From UBA1715 sp045615765 (GTDB taxonomy: Bacteria; Bacteroidota; Bacteroidia; Bacteroidales; UBA1715), in assembly GCA_045615765.1 (NCBI GenBank), contig JAZLFM010000002.1, positions 1 to 64,000 on the forward strand: 64,000 nt of DNA. The letters run 5' to 3'. The notes beneath the pieces are model-generated. The model was not told the origin of the DNA, made no database searches, and saw only the letters and a list, made by a program, of their open reading frames with translations. Positions 8,857 to 18,024 of this stretch are shown piece by piece; position 1 is the first letter of the stretch; each line of letters begins with the position of its first letter. The position numbers and the translations under genes were made by a program.

Positions 8857-10248
8857 TTAGTTTTCCAAAGTCTCCCAATCTATTTTAGGTAATCGTGAAT
8901 AGTCAACATTCATTTTAATAGCCCATTCCGAAGGATAAGGATTGTTTGCCCTATTTCCGATATTTTTTACAAAACCAATAGAAATGTTATTGTATAATAA
9001 TTGTATCCATCCTTTAGGTGCATTCTCAATAGACAATGGTTCTTTTTTGAAATAGCGTATGGCTGTTTCTAGGTCTATATGAACGACTGGGAAAGATTCA
9101 TTTGCATAGATATAGGAGAATGCTAATCCAGGCAGTGGATTTATTTTGTTTCCAAAAACTTCTGCAACAGGTGTTCCTGCGTGTACAAGAGAGCAATGTG
9201 TGGCTATTTCGCAAAGAATTTTTTGTTGATCGTTAGGGAATGCCCATACACAATTCTTTTTGTCTTCGAAAAAGAATATATCGTCTTGTGTTATAAGTGT
9301 TTGAAATTGTACGCTGTTTTTGTTTGAAAGAATTGAAAACACTTTAGGTTGAGCAATCTTCTTTGGCGTGGAATATTCAGATCCTTCCCCTTTACGAATA
9401 ACCGAAAGTGAAAAACCTTCTCCTTTTGTTAAATGAGGGAAAAATCTATAGGAATACGCTCCATTTTTTTCTCGTTCAGTAATATTCCATTCTTTTTGTA
9501 ATGGGATTTGTTCACTTGTCGCATCATTTTCGCTAATAAATCGTGAAACAACATCCTCATTTTCTTTCTCATTGAATGTACAGGTGCTATATAGCAATGT
9601 ACCATTCGGAGCAAGACAAGGCCAAATATCGTACAAAATTCGTAGTTGTCGTTTGCTACACAGATCTACATTTTCTGGAGACCATTCGTTTATGGCATTA
9701 GAGTCTTTTCTGAACATTCCCTCTCCCGAGCAAGGGGCATCAACTATAATGATGTCGAAGAAGCCACGAAGAAAATCAAAATCTTTTGGGTCGTTGTTTG
9801 TTACAATACAATTGGGATTGCCCCATTTAATAAGGTTTTCGGAAAGAATTTGTGCACGACTCTTAATAACTTCGTTTGCTACTAACAAACTTCCTTCGGG
9901 TAAAAGAGACAATGCCAATGTTGTTTTACCGCCTGGTGCGGCACATAAGTCAAGCACACGCAATGGTCTTGTCGCTAATGGTGCGATAACTTGTTCTATA
10001 AACATCGACGAAGCTTCTTGTACATAATAAGCTCCGGAATGGAAGAATGGGTCAAGGGTAAACAATGGTCGGTTCTCCATATAATATCCATTGTTACACC
10101 ACGGTACCGAAGCAAGTTGTTGTGTTCCTAATTTTTTCGGATTTATTCGAACACTTGTCTGTCTCTCTGTTTGCAATGCGTCAATAAGTGCTTCGGCATC
10201 TGTAACCGAGGCAATAGATTGGGCAAAAGTTTTTAAAGATTCATTCAT
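8857..10248 (-). CDS. RsmF/NOL1-NOP2-Sun family rRNA m5C methyltransferase
   Basis: A 463-residue SAM-dependent cytosine-5 RNA methyltransferase. The SAM motif LDLCAAPGGKT is at 99-109, DAPCSGEGMFRKD at 170-182 and YSTCTFNEKENE from 220; Cys172 and Cys223 correspond to the paired catalytic cysteines of the family. The C-terminal ~160 residues form the RsmF-type RNA-binding region (FRKEP, PKGWIQLLYNN-like motif) of enzymes that modify 16S rRNA. It is the last gene of a four-gene minus-strand operon, five bases after the AsmA-like gene. The rRNA target position is inferred only from family. Confidence 0.88.
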   Translation of the reverse strand: MNESLKTFAQSIASVTDAEALIDALQTERQTSVRINPKKLGTQQLASVPWCNNGYYMENRPLFTLDPFFHSGAYYVQEASSMFIEQVIAPLATRPLRVLDLCAAPGGKTTLALSLLPEGSLLVANEVIKSRAQILSENLIKWGNPNCIVTNNDPKDFDFLRGFFDIIIVDAPCSGEGMFRKDSNAINEWSPENVDLCSKRQLRILYDIWPCLAPNGTLLYSTCTFNEKENEDVVSRFISENDATSEQIPLQKEWNITEREKNGAYSYRFFPHLTKGEGFSLSVIRKGEGSEYSTPKKIAQPKVFSILSNKNSVQFQTLITQDDIFFFEDKKNCVWAFPNDQQKILCEIATHCSLVHAGTPVAEVFGNKINPLPGLAFSYIYANESFPVVHIDLETAIRYFKKEPLSIENAPKGWIQLLYNNISIGFVKNIGNRANNPYPSEWAIKMNVDYSRLPKIDWETLEN

Positions 10249-10253
10249 TTGAA

Positions 10254-13200
10254 CTAATCTTTAATTAAAACGCCTTGATTTTTTACACCAGCTTGTAGAG
10301 ATGAACTAATTGTCTTCTTTAATGATAAGATTTGTTCATCAACGACACCTTGTTGTTTTGGCTTGTACAAGCGTCGATATTTACATTTAGCAAGTTTGAA
10401 CTTCAAGTCGTCCATATTTCCGAAGATATTCAAACCAAGACGCATTGGCAATGGACATTTTGTTAAGGAAATATGGTAGTTGTAAGACATGTCGAGGTTG
10501 TGATAGCCCGACAGAATTGCCTGATATTTATCCATTGAAACTACAAATGGGTACAAATCGACCTCATTGCGGAACATAGTCATTTCAACATTTAAACTGT
10601 CAATAATATTTTTAGTCTTTTTCTTGTTGAAAAGCAACAACTTGGATATTTGCTGATATGTTTCGTTGTCCATTACCACTAAGTCGCGTCCCTTGATTGC
10701 AGCTGCACCACGCATTGTAGAAAATTTAGGATCATAATTTGATTTCAAATATGTTTCTGCAGCAAGGTGGAATTCTGCTTTTCCCGAGAATGCTTTCAAC
10801 ATTGGAACAATAGTGTCAATGTCGGGAATCATTTCTATTAAGTCATTAATACTAATGTCTATTAAGTGGAAATCAAGTCCGGTGAATAAATGGTTTTTCC
10901 GTTCCGATCGATACATTGCCGTAAGTTGCATTTGTGCCGCATCGCAAGTGAAACCCATTTCTTCAATCACAAGCACACCATCGTGAATTGTAACACCACC
11001 GCCAGCGTGTTCAATTATTGTATTGCCAACGAGCGCCTTTTTGATGTCTGTTTTTAGCGTGAAATCAACGCCAAGAGGGACCATAAATGGATTGTCTTCT
11101 TCTACGGAATCAGCTTTTGCAATATCGTTGGTTTCAGCGACAGCAGTTGTGTCACCAAATCCACTTGCAATGTCCATTAATTCCATTACATCCGTGTAGT
11201 TAGAAACAAATGTGAAATCTCCTAATAGTAGATCTTCATTGTTCAAATAACCGGCAATATTTTTAAGTACGCCTTTTAATGAGAAGTCTGAATTGCCTAC
11301 GACAAGTTGGCTATCGTCAATTTTAAGGCGATTTTTGTTGAAATCACATTTTATTTTTGAGACTTTTATAGGAGTTTCAATTGCGCTAAGAGCAATTTGA
11401 CCTTGGTTGAAATTTAATTTTACGTCAGGATTCCATTGTTGAATGACATCAGCAGCAGTGGAATCATATTCAGCTTTTGCATCAAAGCTAATAAGTCCTG
11501 TGCGTGCAGAAAGAGTTTCTGCAACTTTTGCCGACAAACTATCGCAGTTGAACAAACAATTATATCCAGTGTTTTTGTTTTTTGGATACATAACTGCCAT
11601 ACCGCGTGGATTTCTTATTGTAGCAGAAATTGTATCAGCTTCCATATCAAAGAGAACATTGGCAATGTTGAAATCACATGCTATTGCCATATCCTTGGTG
11701 GTATCCATTACATCAGAAAGTCCTACTCGTAAGTCAGCCTTGTTCAACGTAGTCTTAAAGAAATCTGTCATTGCCACATTTAATTGATTACTCTTAATGG
11801 CAAGGTCAATAACTTCTTTAAATTCTTTTGTTGTATGTTTACTTGGTAAAGTAAAATCGACAGTCATTTGTTTGCTGGCAACAAATGTAGAATCGTCGTA
11901 AATAACATCTAAGTCGCTTAAGTCTATGCTTCCGTTTGCTTTAATTCTTTGTAAATCAACATTTGTCAAAGCGTCCATTGAACATTGGGCGGTGAAAGCA
12001 GCATCGGCCCAGCCTGCCGCGAACAAGTAGTCGGGTAAATCAGTCTTCAAATCAAGCAAATACAATTTAGCATTTGCTTTAATGTCGAAGTTCATTTGGT
12101 TCAACAAATCGTTGATTGCGCCCGTTGCCGTTACCGACGATTTTCCTGTTTTTGCAGAAAGAGCATTGATAGTAAGAATAGATTTCTCCTCGTTATTCAT
12201 ATCAATGTTGGCGTGAGCGTTAACAGAAACATCATATAAATCGTGTCCAAGTCCTTCTACAATAACTTCTCCATTAGAATATACTGCATCGGCAGAGATA
12301 AGTGGCATAAGAGAGTCGTTGTAAATACCGGCAACATTACCAGAAAGTTGTACAACACCATCAAGATTAATACCGTCAAGATATTCTTTGCGCATATTTT
12401 CCGGCACAAGAGGAAGTAAACGATTTAGAATAATATTGTTGGTAGAGAAATTTATATCCATAGTGATGTCATCGGCAACTTGTGCATTACCGGAAAGCGA
12501 AATCTGATGTTCATTTATGCCTACTAAAGCATTAGCAAGGGCGATTTTCATAGAATCCAAATCTGCCACCATAGGTAATACAACAGAGATATTTAGCGAA
12601 TCAGCATATTTTACGCTGTCCATAGTTGCTGCTGTATTCTGGAAGAACAGTTGTAGTGTGCCATTTATGTTAGACAAATTTGCTAATCCGCCATTAAATT
12701 TACCTTCGATAGAATCTATAGATGCTTGTATGTTTGTAGAGTCATTCATTGCAAAAGACACTGCTCCTGTTCCCAAAGTTAAGTCGGTTACGATAGCATC
12801 GTTCTCCATTGTAAGATTTGTAGAAGCGTTGATATTGCGTATGCTTGCTTGCATTTTCAATGGCATATCGACATACGAAGCAGAGATGTTTTGTAGTTTT
12901 ACATCTTCGATTTTTAGCATTTTGAATAGTGAAGTAGAACTTGTGTCTTCTTCAGCAGTTGTATCCGATAAAAAGACATCATAGTTTGCAACAGAATCGG
13001 CATTTACAAAGATATTTGCCTGTGTGTTAGAAAGATAGATGCCGTTAATAACAATATTATCGTTGTCGAGATATTCTTTAACGTCAACAGTTGCTACTAA
13101 TTCTTCCACAAAAGCAACTGTGTCGGAAGGCGCTCCTTCCATTGGATTAACAAGGGCAAAGTTGTGTAAACGTAAGCCAAAATGAGGGAATGTGCTAAAG

Positions 13201-13382
13201 AATGTCAAGTCAACAGTATCCAGTTGTGTTTGACAAGTCACAAATTCTGGAATGTATTTTTTTACAATAGGGGTAAGTTTTGCAGGTGTAAAAACAAGAT
13301 ATACCACGATGCAAACAGCCACAAGAGCTACGCCGACAAGCGAACCGGCAGAAATTCCTATAACTTTTAATGCTTTTTTCAT
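10254..13382 (-). CDS. AsmA-like envelope protein
   Basis: At 1042 residues this protein has one N-terminal membrane helix (about 7-32) and a long periplasmic part of alternating beta strands with an AsmA-like C-terminal region (IEEMGFTCDAAQMQLTAMYR, later YNYHISLTKCPLPMRLGLN). Large AsmA/TamB-like proteins are thought to form lipid-conducting bridges between the membranes or to aid outer-membrane assembly; that role is inferred. The stop and the next start are five bases apart, so it is translated from the same mRNA as its neighbours. There is no sign of truncation. Confidence 0.82.
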   Translation of the reverse strand: MKKALKVIGISAGSLVGVALVAVCIVVYLVFTPAKLTPIVKKYIPEFVTCQTQLDTVDLTFFSTFPHFGLRLHNFALVNPMEGAPSDTVAFVEELVATVDVKEYLDNDNIVINGIYLSNTQANIFVNADSVANYDVFLSDTTAEEDTSSTSLFKMLKIEDVKLQNISASYVDMPLKMQASIRNINASTNLTMENDAIVTDLTLGTGAVSFAMNDSTNIQASIDSIEGKFNGGLANLSNINGTLQLFFQNTAATMDSVKYADSLNISVVLPMVADLDSMKIALANALVGINEHQISLSGNAQVADDITMDINFSTNNIILNRLLPLVPENMRKEYLDGINLDGVVQLSGNVAGIYNDSLMPLISADAVYSNGEVIVEGLGHDLYDVSVNAHANIDMNNEEKSILTINALSAKTGKSSVTATGAINDLLNQMNFDIKANAKLYLLDLKTDLPDYLFAAGWADAAFTAQCSMDALTNVDLQRIKANGSIDLSDLDVIYDDSTFVASKQMTVDFTLPSKHTTKEFKEVIDLAIKSNQLNVAMTDFFKTTLNKADLRVGLSDVMDTTKDMAIACDFNIANVLFDMEADTISATIRNPRGMAVMYPKNKNTGYNCLFNCDSLSAKVAETLSARTGLISFDAKAEYDSTAADVIQQWNPDVKLNFNQGQIALSAIETPIKVSKIKCDFNKNRLKIDDSQLVVGNSDFSLKGVLKNIAGYLNNEDLLLGDFTFVSNYTDVMELMDIASGFGDTTAVAETNDIAKADSVEEDNPFMVPLGVDFTLKTDIKKALVGNTIIEHAGGGVTIHDGVLVIEEMGFTCDAAQMQLTAMYRSERKNHLFTGLDFHLIDISINDLIEMIPDIDTIVPMLKAFSGKAEFHLAAETYLKSNYDPKFSTMRGAAAIKGRDLVVMDNETYQQISKLLLFNKKKTKNIIDSLNVEMTMFRNEVDLYPFVVSMDKYQAILSGYHNLDMSYNYHISLTKCPLPMRLGLNIFGNMDDLKFKLAKCKYRRLYKPKQQGVVDEQILSLKKTISSSLQAGVKNQGVLIKD

Positions 13383-13387
13383 AGCAA

Positions 13388-13735
13388 CTATTGTTTTTTG
13401 AATGTGTAGGTTTTACCATTGGCTGTATAGACCAATGTTGTTTCGGTAAGAGTAGTTATAGTATATTGTTTTGGTACTACAGCGGTACTTGCTTCCATTT
13501 GATGCATTTGTGTTAGTTTGTCTCCGTCGAGAGTCCAAGTGAAAGTTTGCGCCTCAGATTCATCAACATCATCAGCGGTATTCCAAGTCCATCCTGAACC
13601 AGTAGAAGAATACTTTTCATATAAAGTTCCAGATTTCCATCTGCCATACAAAAGAGATTCGTCAAAGCCACCAATTTTGCCACAACCAACAAAAAGGAAT
13701 AATGCTGTACAAAGTAGTAAAAGTAACTTTTTCAT
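13388..13735 (-). CDS. Small lipocalin-like lipoprotein
   Basis: The 115-residue product has a signal peptide ending in the lipobox FVGC with Cys18 as lipidation site, then GRW, a Trp-rich strand, a FTWTLDGD turn and TITTLTETTLVYTANGKTYTFKK, the pattern of Bacteroidetes lipocalin-like lipoproteins that report or buffer envelope ligands. No ligand can be deduced. It is 5 bases from the AsmA-like gene and 3 bases after the upstream hypothetical gene, so it belongs to that operon. Confidence 0.75.
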   Translation of the reverse strand: MKKLLLLLCTALFLFVGCGKIGGFDESLLYGRWKSGTLYEKYSSTGSGWTWNTADDVDESEAQTFTWTLDGDKLTQMHQMEASTAVVPKQYTITTLTETTLVYTANGKTYTFKKQ

Positions 13736-13738
13736 AGT

Positions 13739-14470
13739 TTAATTGTTAGTGTTTTCTTCTGAATCAACAGTATCAGTGTTTTTCTTTTCTAATTCTGACT
13801 TGCGGAATACATAAACTACTCCGTATCTGCTGCATTCTTGTCTTCGTTCTTCTGGATCTTCAATGTTTGCGAAGAATGCCTCGATTTCGTTCCAGATTTG
13901 AACGATTAAATTATCAGCTTCGTCTCTAAGATCATCGATAAATTCTGCTGAGCGTTGGTCATGCGAGATTCGAAGACCATTGTCTCTCGTTGCAACAGAA
14001 TATTTTCTATAGATGATTTCAAGTAGTTCTATACGAGGATTTTCCATTTTTCCAGCATTCGCTTCGCGGCGTGCTTTTTCTCCTTCTATAAGTTTTTGTC
14101 CCCACGACAAAAGATCTTCCTGAGTTTCAAGTTCAGGTAGTTTTTTATTCACGCCATAAAAGTCGCGTACTGAAGCCGCAACTTCGCCTCTAGCGATAGA
14201 CATATTCAACACTTGAATAAAGTGAGAAATGTACATCTTCATTTTTCTTTGTAATTGTGCGAACGACGCTCCTTTTTCCACAGAAAGAGAGTGCTCTGAA
14301 CGATTTTGCAAAATACCAGATTTAAACGATGTCAAAAAGAATTTTGCTTGTGTTAAGACATTTTGAGAAACTGCTCTGTCCTTTGGCTGTATGTTTGTAC
14401 AGGCATCAATTGCTGATTGCAGTGCACGGGTTCGTGCAGCGTCTGTATTTGGAAGTCTTCTATAAGGCAT
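13739..14470 (-). CDS. Conserved Bacteroidales hypothetical protein, helical
   Basis: A 243-residue soluble protein without signal peptide or membrane segment. It opens with MPYRRLPNTDAARTRAL, which I recognise only as the start of an uncharacterised Bacteroidales family, and is predicted mostly alpha-helical, with many Glu/Arg pairs and an acidic tail (DTVDSEENTNN). First gene of the operon leading through a lipoprotein and AsmA-like protein to the rRNA methyltransferase. No function is claimed. Confidence 0.7.
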   Translation of the reverse strand: MPYRRLPNTDAARTRALQSAIDACTNIQPKDRAVSQNVLTQAKFFLTSFKSGILQNRSEHSLSVEKGASFAQLQRKMKMYISHFIQVLNMSIARGEVAASVRDFYGVNKKLPELETQEDLLSWGQKLIEGEKARREANAGKMENPRIELLEIIYRKYSVATRDNGLRISHDQRSAEFIDDLRDEADNLIVQIWNEIEAFFANIEDPEERRQECSRYGVVYVFRKSELEKKNTDTVDSEENTNN

Positions 14471-14489
14471 ATATCTACAATTTAGGAGA

Positions 14490-14497
14490 CAAATTTA
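14490..14497 (-). promoter_or_regulatory. -7 box (TAAATTTG) for the four-gene operon
   Basis: Exact TAnnTTTG match on the minus strand, 19 bases upstream of the first ATG; no good -33 box seen. Confidence 0.45.
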
Positions 14498-14646
14498 TGA
14501 AAAACTATGTTACACTATTTTTAAGAAAATGAGAAATTTACTAACATACGAATATTTAATACCAAAAATTATGCCGACCATTCGCATTTTAAAATAAAAA
14601 AAGTGGTTTTACTGTATGAAGTTCAGAGAAAATACTTGATTTTGTG

Positions 14647-14654
14647 TATTTTTG
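14647..14654 (+). promoter_or_regulatory. -7 box (TATTTTTG)
   Basis: Exact TAnnTTTG match 22 bases before the ATG at 14677. It serves the membrane-protein gene and perhaps the downstream cluster. Confidence 0.5.
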
Positions 14655-14676
14655 TACATCTTAAAAAGAAAAAGAT

Positions 14677-15204
14677 ATGGTCTCACTTGATAGCGTTAAA
14701 AGAACATTTTCGTTGCCAATGCAAGTTCTAGTCTGCGTCGTGCTTTTTATTGAATTGTTTGTGTTGGGTGTTCTATTGTATATCCGTAAGGATTTCACTC
14801 TAGATTTACATAGTGTAACGAGCATTTGGGGCATAATTATTTTGTGTGTCTCTTTAATTATGTTTGGGTGGAATATTATTTCATTTGTTCATCGCAATAG
14901 ATTGATTGCAAAAGCACAAGACATCGACAGCAAATTACAAGTGTTCAAAGCGTCGGTATATTCTCGCTACATCACTTTATTGCTTGTTGCAGTGTTGGGA
15001 ATGATTTTTTGCTTTGTAAGCACTAATTTGTACTATTTGTTATTTTTTGCCATTTCGTTTGTGTGGCAAATCGGTATGTTTCCGTCTCGGACAAAAATTG
15101 CTGTTGCGGTGGAAGACAAAAATGTAGTAGAAAACGATACTGTTGAGGTTGAGCAAAAACCAGAAGAACAATTGCCAACAGATACGGAACAAATGAGTAA
15201 TTAG
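14677..15204 (+). CDS. Four-helix membrane protein of unknown function
   Basis: The 175-residue protein shows two membrane hairpins (about residues 15-37, 46-66, 90-110, 112-130) separated by a basic loop (HRNRLIAKAQD), and ends in an acidic Glu/Gln-rich tail (VENDTVEVEQKPEEQ). I do not recognise the family. It precedes the HisIE-like gene by 41 bases, a gap that contains that gene's own -7 box. Confidence 0.65.
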   Translation: MVSLDSVKRTFSLPMQVLVCVVLFIELFVLGVLLYIRKDFTLDLHSVTSIWGIIILCVSLIMFGWNIISFVHRNRLIAKAQDIDSKLQVFKASVYSRYITLLLVAVLGMIFCFVSTNLYYLLFFAISFVWQIGMFPSRTKIAVAVEDKNVVENDTVEVEQKPEEQLPTDTEQMSN

Positions 15205-15222
15205 TAAAAACAATTTTATTTA

Positions 15223-15230
15223 TATCTTTG
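15223..15230 (+). promoter_or_regulatory. -7 box (TATCTTTG) for the HisIE-like/ftsE/sufB cluster
   Basis: Exact TAnnTTTG match with a TTAG near the -33 position. It overlaps the TTG that would start a longer form of the next gene, which decides in favour of the ATG at 15246. Confidence 0.55.
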
Positions 15231-15245
15231 TCGAAAATAAGAACA

Positions 15246-15839
15246 ATGGACTTAAACTTTACAATACCAAACGGGACGGTTCAGGCAGTTGTGCAAGACA
15301 AAAGAACGAACAAGATTCTTCGTATTGGTTATATAAACGAGGAAACATATAATCAGATGAATGAAACACAATATGTGTATTTGTTCTCTAAAGAATTAGG
15401 TCAACCTCAATTGCTAACGGCCGGTGAATATAATACGCCGGTGGCATTAGATGCACTTATTGCAAACGAAGATGGTGATGCAGTAGTGATTCGTGCGGTT
15501 CCAGAAGGTTCTACAACAGGTGCCGATACTTTTTTAGGTGACAAGAACATTGATGACTTAGCATTTTTATCGTATCTTCAAGATTTTATAGAGAAACGAA
15601 AAAGAGAAATGCCTGAAGGTTCTTATACGACAAAATTGTTCACAAAGGGTATCAATAAAATTTCGCAAAAAGTCGGAGAAGAAGCAATAGAAAGTATTAT
15701 TGAAGCAACAAATGGTACAAAAGAACAATTGTTGTACGAAACATCGGATCTTATTTATCATTTAATAGTACTTTTAACAGAAAAAGGTCTTCGTATAGAA
15801 GATTTGGCTCGTGAATTGAAAGCACGCCATAAAGAATAA
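15246..15839 (+). CDS. HisIE-like protein with degenerate HisI half and intact HisE half
   Basis: The 197-residue product aligns with HisIE of histidine synthesis. Residues ~1-100 keep the HisI frame (VQDKRTNKILRIGYINEE, LFSKE) but not its active site: the WTKGE region reads LLTAGE, DCDND reads NEDGD, and the CHKGTSSCF region has no Cys or His. The whole protein contains no cysteine, so zinc-dependent phosphoribosyl-AMP cyclohydrolase activity looks lost. Residues ~105-197 are a normal HisE domain (KVGEEAIE, SDLIYHLIVLL, ARH), the phosphoribosyl-ATP pyrophosphatase. No other his genes adjoin; ftsE follows after 24 bases. It may be a repurposed MazG-superfamily pyrophosphohydrolase. Confidence 0.8.
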   Translation: MDLNFTIPNGTVQAVVQDKRTNKILRIGYINEETYNQMNETQYVYLFSKELGQPQLLTAGEYNTPVALDALIANEDGDAVVIRAVPEGSTTGADTFLGDKNIDDLAFLSYLQDFIEKRKREMPEGSYTTKLFTKGINKISQKVGEEAIESIIEATNGTKEQLLYETSDLIYHLIVLLTEKGLRIEDLARELKARHKE

Positions 15840-15863
15840 TACAGAACAAATAAAATCACAATA

Positions 15864-16571
15864 ATGGCAAATAAAATCTATTTCAACCAAGCGGTTATCG
15901 GTTATGATGAGGAAAATCCTATTCTTAAGGATGTGTCTTTTTCTGTAGGCGAAGGTGAAATTGTTTATTTAATAGGAAAAACAGCTGCGGGGAAATCTAG
16001 TTTGCTAAAAACTATGTATGCAGAAATTCCGTTGCTTGATGGTGAGGCTGTTATTGCTGAATTTGATTTAACAAATCTAAAACGAAAAAAAATTCCATAT
16101 CTACGCAGAAAAGTTTCCGTTGTGTTTCAAGATTTCCAATTGCTATCGGACAGAAGTGTGTACAAAAATCTTGAATTTGTTTTGAAAGCAACAGGATGGT
16201 CAAAGACTGCGGAAATTCAAGCGCGAATTATAGAGGTTCTTACTCGTGTTGGAATGGAAGACAAAAAGGACAATATGCCATATCAACTTTCTGGAGGAGA
16301 ACAACAGAGAGTTGCCATTGCGCGTGCATTGTTGAACGATCCTGATGTTATTTTGGCAGATGAGCCTACGGGAAATCTTGACAATGATACATCTGATGAA
16401 ATCTTCAAATTATTCCATTCTTTAACAAAGCTTGGTTGTGCGGTATTTCTTGTAACACATAATACGCAAATGGTTCATCGATATCCGTCAAGAACTTTAC
16501 AATGTGCAAATGGTACGATTACGGAAATTCGCGATGAAGCACCAATTGATTTGGAATCGTTAATGCAATAA
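15864..16571 (+). CDS. ftsE: FtsE-type ABC ATPase
   Basis: A 235-residue ABC ATPase with Walker A GKTAAGKSS (~38-46), Q-loop VVFQDFQLL, signature LSGGEQQRVAIARAL, Walker B VILADEPTGNLD and H-loop THNTQM. The LRRKVSVVFQDFQLLSDRSVYKNL stretch is characteristic of FtsE, which with FtsX controls peptidoglycan hydrolases at the septum. No ftsX lies next to it, as is usual in Bacteroidetes. It is 10 bases ahead of sufB and could be mistaken for sufC by position, but SufC motifs are absent. Confidence 0.85.
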   Translation: MANKIYFNQAVIGYDEENPILKDVSFSVGEGEIVYLIGKTAAGKSSLLKTMYAEIPLLDGEAVIAEFDLTNLKRKKIPYLRRKVSVVFQDFQLLSDRSVYKNLEFVLKATGWSKTAEIQARIIEVLTRVGMEDKKDNMPYQLSGGEQQRVAIARALLNDPDVILADEPTGNLDNDTSDEIFKLFHSLTKLGCAVFLVTHNTQMVHRYPSRTLQCANGTITEIRDEAPIDLESLMQ

Positions 16572-16581
16572 GAAGACAATT

Positions 16582-18024
16582 ATGGAAGACAAGGACATCC
16601 TTTCTAACATTGAATCGGAAGAATATAAGTATGGTTTCACATCGAATGTGGAAACCGATATTTTCCCTCCTGGCATAAATGAGGATATAATTCGTCGTAT
16701 TTCTGCGATTAAAGAAGAACCTCAGTTTTTGTTGGATTTCCGATTGAAAGCATATCGTCATTGGACGACATTGCAACATCCGAATTGGGGACATTTGCAA
16801 TTTGAGATTCCTGACTTCCAAAGCATTAGTTATTATGCACAGCCAAAGAATAAGGCTAAATATGAATCTTTAGATGAGGTAGATCCTGAGATTGTCGATA
16901 CATTCAATAAGTTAGGTATTCCTCTAGAAGAACAGAAAATTTTATCTGGTGTCGCCGTTGATGCGGTATTTGATAGTGTCTCTGTTCATACGCAATTCCG
17001 TGATCAGTTAAAAGCAAAGGGTGTTATTTTCTGTTCGTTTAGTGAAGCTGCTAAAGAATATCCTGATTTAGTTCAAAAATATCTCGGTTCTATAGTTCCT
17101 TATACAGACAATTATTATGCAGCCTTAAATGCTGCTGTCTTTAGTGATGGATCGTTTGTGTATATTCCAAAAGGTGTTCGTTGCCCAATGGAATTATCGA
17201 CATATTTCCGTATAAATGCGTCAAAAACGGGGCAGTTTGAACGTACACTTATTGTTGCCGATGATAACTCGTATGTAAGCTATTTGGAAGGTTGTACGGC
17301 TCCTATGCGTGACGAAAATCAACTTCACGCGGCTGTAGTAGAATTGGTCGCAATGGAAAATGCCGAAATAAAATATTCAACGGTTCAAAACTGGTATGCC
17401 GGTGATAAAGATGGCAAAGGTGGTATTTATAATTTCGTTACTAAACGTGGTTTGTGTGCGGGCAATCATTCGAAAATATCGTGGACACAGGTAGAGACAG
17501 GTTCTGCTATAACTTGGAAATATCCAAGTACGGTATTGAAAGGAGATGATTCTGTTTCGGAATTTTATTCAGTTGCGGTGACAAAGAATAAGCAACAAGC
17601 CGATACAGGAACAAAGATGATTCATCTAGGGAAAAACACGAAGAGTACAATTATTTCGAAAGGTATTTCTTTAGGAGAAAGCAACAACTCGTACCGTGGA
17701 CTAGTTCGTATGGGTAAAAATGCAGAAAATGCACACAATTTCTCTCAGTGTGACTCATTACTTATTGGTTCAAAATGTGGAGCACATACTTTCCCGGTAA
17801 TTGATATTCAAAACAATACAGCGACAGTAGAGCACGAAGCTACTACTTCGAAAATAGCCGACGAGCAAGTGTTTTATTGCAATCAGCGAGGAATTTCTAC
17901 GGAAACAGCTATGGGTTTGATTGTGAATGGTTTTGCTCAAGAGGTTTTGACACATCTTCCTATGGAGTTTGCCATTGAGGCACATAAATTAATTGCACTT
18001 TCTATGGAAGGAAGTGTAGGATGA
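16582..18024 (+). CDS. sufB: Fe-S cluster assembly scaffold SufB
   Basis: At 480 residues this is a full-length SufB, the scaffold subunit of the SufBCD complex that builds Fe-S clusters in the cytoplasm. It has the long right-handed beta-helix core (GTKMIHLGKNTKSTIISKGIS), SKCGAHTFP with the cysteine equivalent to the catalytic Cys405 of E. coli, and VEHEATTSKI with the SufC-contacting Glu. sufC, sufD and sufS are not next to it: an FtsE-like ATPase precedes by 10 bases and a small unknown gene overlaps its stop (ATGA). Confidence 0.95.
   Translation: MEDKDILSNIESEEYKYGFTSNVETDIFPPGINEDIIRRISAIKEEPQFLLDFRLKAYRHWTTLQHPNWGHLQFEIPDFQSISYYAQPKNKAKYESLDEVDPEIVDTFNKLGIPLEEQKILSGVAVDAVFDSVSVHTQFRDQLKAKGVIFCSFSEAAKEYPDLVQKYLGSIVPYTDNYYAALNAAVFSDGSFVYIPKGVRCPMELSTYFRINASKTGQFERTLIVADDNSYVSYLEGCTAPMRDENQLHAAVVELVAMENAEIKYSTVQNWYAGDKDGKGGIYNFVTKRGLCAGNHSKISWTQVETGSAITWKYPSTVLKGDDSVSEFYSVAVTKNKQQADTGTKMIHLGKNTKSTIISKGISLGESNNSYRGLVRMGKNAENAHNFSQCDSLLIGSKCGAHTFPVIDIQNNTATVEHEATTSKIADEQVFYCNQRGISTETAMGLIVNGFAQEVLTHLPMEFAIEAHKLIALSMEGSVG

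Noticed and set aside
9572..10027. Plus-strand open frame of 151 codons inside the rRNA methyltransferase gene
   Set aside because: The opposite strand carries all the catalytic motifs of the methyltransferase; the frame has no recognisable protein features.
12517..12984. Plus-strand open frame of 155 codons inside the AsmA-like gene
   Set aside because: It is antisense to a continuous 1042-residue protein, with no promoter or protein motifs.
15228..15246. TTG as the start codon of the HisIE-like gene
   Set aside because: That TTG is part of a TATCTTTG -7 box, and an ATG 18 bases downstream begins the family-like N-terminus.
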